Assembly: GCF_030295745.1 (NCBI RefSeq)
Contig: NZ_AP027291.1
Coordinates: forward strand, 930,001-994,000
Source: Mycolicibacterium sp. TUM20985
GTDB taxonomy: Bacteria > Actinomycetota > Actinomycetes > Mycobacteriales > Mycobacteriaceae
DNA length: 64,000 nt
Direction of reading: 5' to 3'
Shown here in pieces: positions 61,664-64,000 of the stretch (position 1 is the stretch's first letter; each line of letters starts with the position of its first letter). The position numbers and the translations under genes are program-made. Below the pieces are notes generated by a model. That model worked only from the letters and a program-made list of their open reading frames with translations, ran no database searches and was not told where the DNA came from.

Positions 61664-62089
61664 ATGACACCCGTCGGCACACGCCGCCTCTATCGCCCTG
61701 ACCCGACGTCCGTCGGCGTCCACGAACAGTGGGGCGCGGCGAGCGCCGAGGCTAGACGCAGCCACGACACCCTCGTCGTATTCGTACGCGGGGAGGTCGA
61801 CGCCGCCAATTGCGGGCGGCTGGCCGACTACCTCGAGCGCCACGCTGCGATCGCGGAGAACTTCGTCGTCGACACCAGTGCGGTCGACTTCTTCGCCGCC
61901 TCGGCACTAGCGGTCCTGCATCGGGTCGACAGCTGCTGTACGAGGGGCGGCATGACCTGGCGACTGGTCGCCGGCCATGCGGTCGGGCGGGTCATGCGGC
62001 TGTGCGGTACCGAGGACCTGCCGCAGGCGGAGAACCTCGAAGCCGCACTGCACCAAGCGGATTCGCCGCCAGTCTCAGTCGTCGGCTGA
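61664..62089 (+). CDS. STAS-domain protein (anti-anti-sigma-like)
   Basis: 141 residues. A STAS domain occupies about residues 30-130: TLVVFVRGEVDAANCGRLADYLERH, then FVVDTSAVDFFAASALAVLHRV, with the serine in the usual phosphorylation position replaced by a DFFAASAL context (S of ASAL is a candidate). GGGGGTC precedes the ATG. It may antagonise an anti-sigma kinase of the SigB/SigF type (inference); no such kinase lies next to it. Ends 15 nt into the convergent fusion gene. Confidence 0.85.
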   Translation: MTPVGTRRLYRPDPTSVGVHEQWGAASAEARRSHDTLVVFVRGEVDAANCGRLADYLERHAAIAENFVVDTSAVDFFAASALAVLHRVDSCCTRGGMTWRLVAGHAVGRVMRLCGTEDLPQAENLEAALHQADSPPVSVVG

Positions 62090-63136
62090 CCGCCACGCCT
62101 TCGCCGCCGACGTCAGTCCGGCGACCAGGGCGGACGTGGGGGCGCAGAGTCCGTCATCGCCCACGGGCCCGCTGCGCGGACTGGTCCCACGCACCCTGGG
62201 CGTCAGTTCGAGTTGGGCCCCACCCCCACGGGGGCGGTTCACGGGATTGTCGCGGTGCAGTCCGCGCAACTCGCGGGGGATCGCGTCGAGATCGGTGATC
62301 ACCTCGTAACCAGGTACCGACACGTGCTCGGCGAGGTGGGCGGCCAGCGTCCGGTTCCCGCCCCCGGCCAGTAGTTGCATCGTGCGGCCGATGCGACCGT
62401 AACCGTGCAGCGAGACGACGACGTCGACGTGGTCGAGGAAGGCGTCGAGACGCGTCGACTCACCGGCGCGGTAGGCCGACGAGGACAGGTGGTGCGGGTA
62501 GTGGTCGGGATGACGCACGACGTACACCGACGCGTCGGCGGCCAGCGCGCAACGCTCGGCGATCACGTCGGTCATCTTCTCCAGCCCGCCGCCGTGGATG
62601 GCGAGGAAGCCGAAGCGCGAACGCAGCGTGCTGGACTCCACCACGTCGGGATCTCCGAGCAGCTCCGAAAGGGATTGTGGGGCAGGCAGATCAGTCGGTT
62701 CGAGGCGTCGGGGCCAATTGATCGGATCCCATCGCACTAGATAATCCACCCACCGCTGGGGCAGACCGTGGTGACTCGCGCCGTCGATGATCCGCTCCAG
62801 GTAGCCCGGACGAGGCGCTCCCGGTTCCACGCGGTGATCGACGTAGACCCATGCCTCGGCCGGACCGTCGTCGGTCTGCACCGTCATCCGGTCGCGGCGG
62901 TAGCGCACGGGTACGCCCTCGGCGCTGTCGAGGACCTCCAGGTCGTGATCGCTGATATGCCACAGGACGCCGTGCACCTCGGCGCCGCCGAGGGGCTCCA
63001 CGGTCGCCACGCCGCGTTCGTTGATCAGCCAGTCGTGGTCGGCGAGGGTGGCCGGCCGGGGGTCGGTGGCGTCGGGGCAGCGTCGCGCCATCTGCGTCAC
63101 GTTCAGGTTGGACCCGTACGCGAAGTAGGACTGCAT
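62075..63136 (-). CDS. Gamma-glutamylcyclotransferase fused to poly-gamma-glutamate hydrolase
   Basis: 353 residues. Residues 1-110 are a gamma-glutamylcyclotransferase domain: YFAYGSNLNVTQMARR binding loop and the catalytic glutamate E73 in LDSAEGVPVRYRR. Residues about 160-320 match the zinc-dependent phage-type poly-gamma-glutamate hydrolase family (YjqB/PghP): FLAIHGGGLEKMTDVIAE (H181, E185), VVSLHGYGR (H244), DNPVN and GGAQLELTPRVRG (E310). No signal peptide is seen, so it should act in the cytoplasm. It could cut gamma-linked glutamate chains and release 5-oxoproline; folate or F420 oligoglutamates are possible substrates (inference). One base separates it from mntH upstream. Confidence 0.88.
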   Translation of the reverse strand: MQSYFAYGSNLNVTQMARRCPDATDPRPATLADHDWLINERGVATVEPLGGAEVHGVLWHISDHDLEVLDSAEGVPVRYRRDRMTVQTDDGPAEAWVYVDHRVEPGAPRPGYLERIIDGASHHGLPQRWVDYLVRWDPINWPRRLEPTDLPAPQSLSELLGDPDVVESSTLRSRFGFLAIHGGGLEKMTDVIAERCALAADASVYVVRHPDHYPHHLSSSAYRAGESTRLDAFLDHVDVVVSLHGYGRIGRTMQLLAGGGNRTLAAHLAEHVSVPGYEVITDLDAIPRELRGLHRDNPVNRPRGGGAQLELTPRVRGTSPRSGPVGDDGLCAPTSALVAGLTSAAKAWRSADD

Positions 63137-64000
63137 TCAGCCGGTCACCGTCAGGTAGATGAGGACCACGTTGAGAACACTAATGACCCCGGCCACCGTC
63201 CAGCCCAGGAAGGTGGTTACGCGATGGTTCGCGGCGCCGTCCATCAGCTCGCGATTGCTGGTGAGGCGGACCAATGGGATCAACGCGAACGGGATGCCGA
63301 ATGACAGCACCACCTGCGACAGCACCAGTGCGCGGCTGGGATCGACCCCGATCGCCAGCACGACGAGGGCGGGGATCAGGGTCACCAGCCGCCGGAGCAG
63401 CAGCGGGTAGGACCTGCGCAGGAGGCCCTGCATGATCATCGCGCCCGCGTAGGCGCCCACCGATGTCGAGGCGAGCCCGGACGCCAGTAGGCCGATGGCG
63501 AAGAACAGTGCGACGGTGTGGCCGAGTGTGCTCTGCACGGCGGTGTACGCACCCTCGATGGAGTCGGTGTTCTCCATGCCCTGCAAATTGGTCGCGGCGA
63601 CGAGGAGCATCGCGAGGTTCACCGCACCCGCGACCAACATGGCGAGGCCGACGTCGTAACGAGTGGCTCTAAGCAGCCGGCGGCGCGGAGCACCGGCCTG
63701 GGGCTGGCCGTGGCGATCGCGCGCGAGCCCGGAGTGTAGGTATACGGCGTGCGGCATGACGGTCGCGCCCAACATCGCCGTCGCGAGCAGGATGCTCTCC
63801 GGGCCGTCGAAGCGCGGCACCAGTCCCCCGATCACCTCGTTGGCCGAGGGCGGCTGAACGAACAGGCTGGTGAGGAAGCCGACCGCGATGACGACGAGCA
63901 GGCCGGTGATGACCCGTTCGAACACCCGCTGGCCGCGCCGGTTCTGCAGGGCCAGCAGGAGCAGGGAGACGAAACCGGTGATGGCCCCCCCGACCAGGAG
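63137..64000 (-). CDS. mntH: NRAMP-type Mn2+/H+ symporter MntH, N-terminus outside window
   Basis: C-terminal 287 residues; the frame runs open to the window edge. The MPHAVYLHSGL segment is the helix-6 metal-binding motif of NRAMP transporters (methionine and histidine around the site). Further helices: LAMLVAGAVNLAMLLVAATNL, VALFFAIGLLASGLASTSVGAYAGAMIMQGLL and the end LGWTVAGVISVLNVVLIYLTV. Proton-driven manganese uptake; positional homologue of Rv0924c. Co-directional with the downstream gamma-glutamyl fusion gene, likely an operon. Confidence 0.93.
   Translation of the reverse strand, partial: LLVGGAITGFVSLLLLALQNRRGQRVFERVITGLLVVIAVGFLTSLFVQPPSANEVIGGLVPRFDGPESILLATAMLGATVMPHAVYLHSGLARDRHGQPQAGAPRRRLLRATRYDVGLAMLVAGAVNLAMLLVAATNLQGMENTDSIEGAYTAVQSTLGHTVALFFAIGLLASGLASTSVGAYAGAMIMQGLLRRSYPLLLRRLVTLIPALVVLAIGVDPSRALVLSQVVLSFGIPFALIPLVRLTSNRELMDGAANHRVTTFLGWTVAGVISVLNVVLIYLTVTG

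Overview
The window is high-GC actinobacterial DNA and looks like a rapidly growing Mycobacterium (Mycolicibacterium). From memory of the M. tuberculosis H37Rv map, most of the gene order follows Rv0884c-Rv0924c: serC, Rv0885-like diiron oxygenase, fprB, citA, gltA2, a DUF2630 gene (Rv0898c), an Rv0899/ArfA-like lipoprotein, prrB-prrA, accD3/echA6, Rv0906, Rv0907, ctpE, the Rv0909-Rv0910 pair, Rv0912, Rv0913c, Rv0914c and finally mntH (Rv0924c). These homology calls come from reading the proteins; no search was run. Many genes start directly at an ATG or GTG placed 6-8 nt after a TANNNT -10 box with no Shine-Dalgarno, the usual mycobacterial leaderless style.

Layout. 1-3824: serC (partial), diiron oxygenase and the ferredoxin/NADP reductase FprB. 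3821-8355: accessory insert with a small unknown gene, an apparently intact insertion sequence with doubled terminal repeats, and a large secreted GH1 glycosidase. 8343-17350: VOC protein, mycothiol-dependent-isomerase-like protein, citA, pdxH, two MFS transporters, paired TetR genes, gltA2 and MarR. 17391-20614: DUF2630, FKBP, ArfA-like lipoprotein and the essential two-component system PrrAB. 20739-28717: phospholipase D-like protein, split chromate transporter and three consecutive ABC exporter half-transporters. 28761-35170: two flavoproteins, a TetR regulator with a clear operator, and an ADP-ribosylglycohydrolase-phosphatase fusion divergent from a Nudix-type regulator.

35167-49084: accD3 and echA6 from one symmetric promoter, then Rv0906-Rv0907-ctpE-Rv0909-Rv0910-amidohydrolase as a long forward run, an RCK-pore-RCK potassium channel, and metabolic and membrane genes. 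48185-51826 is a reverse-strand operon of thiolase, carotenoid oxygenase and a double-HxlR regulator. 52028-54055: GAF-ANTAR protein with a structured leader, decayed oxidoreductase and TetR remnants, tRNA-Arg(CCU) and CsbD. 54069-58358: F420-type oxidoreductase, glutamate-cysteine-ligase-like enzyme and a reduced SigK locus (DUF1365-sigK-rskA) with a candidate SigK promoter. 58459-64000: amidohydrolase plus APC permease, STAS protein, a gamma-glutamylcyclotransferase/poly-gamma-glutamate hydrolase fusion, and the C-terminal part of MntH.

The observations most worth following are the gamma-glutamyl fusion enzyme (62075-63136), the ADP-ribose/Nudix divergent pair (33161-35170), the insertion sequence ends, the ANTAR leader hairpins and the SigK locus. 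No gap longer than 300 bases lacks a gene; no CRISPR array, rRNA or prophage was seen.
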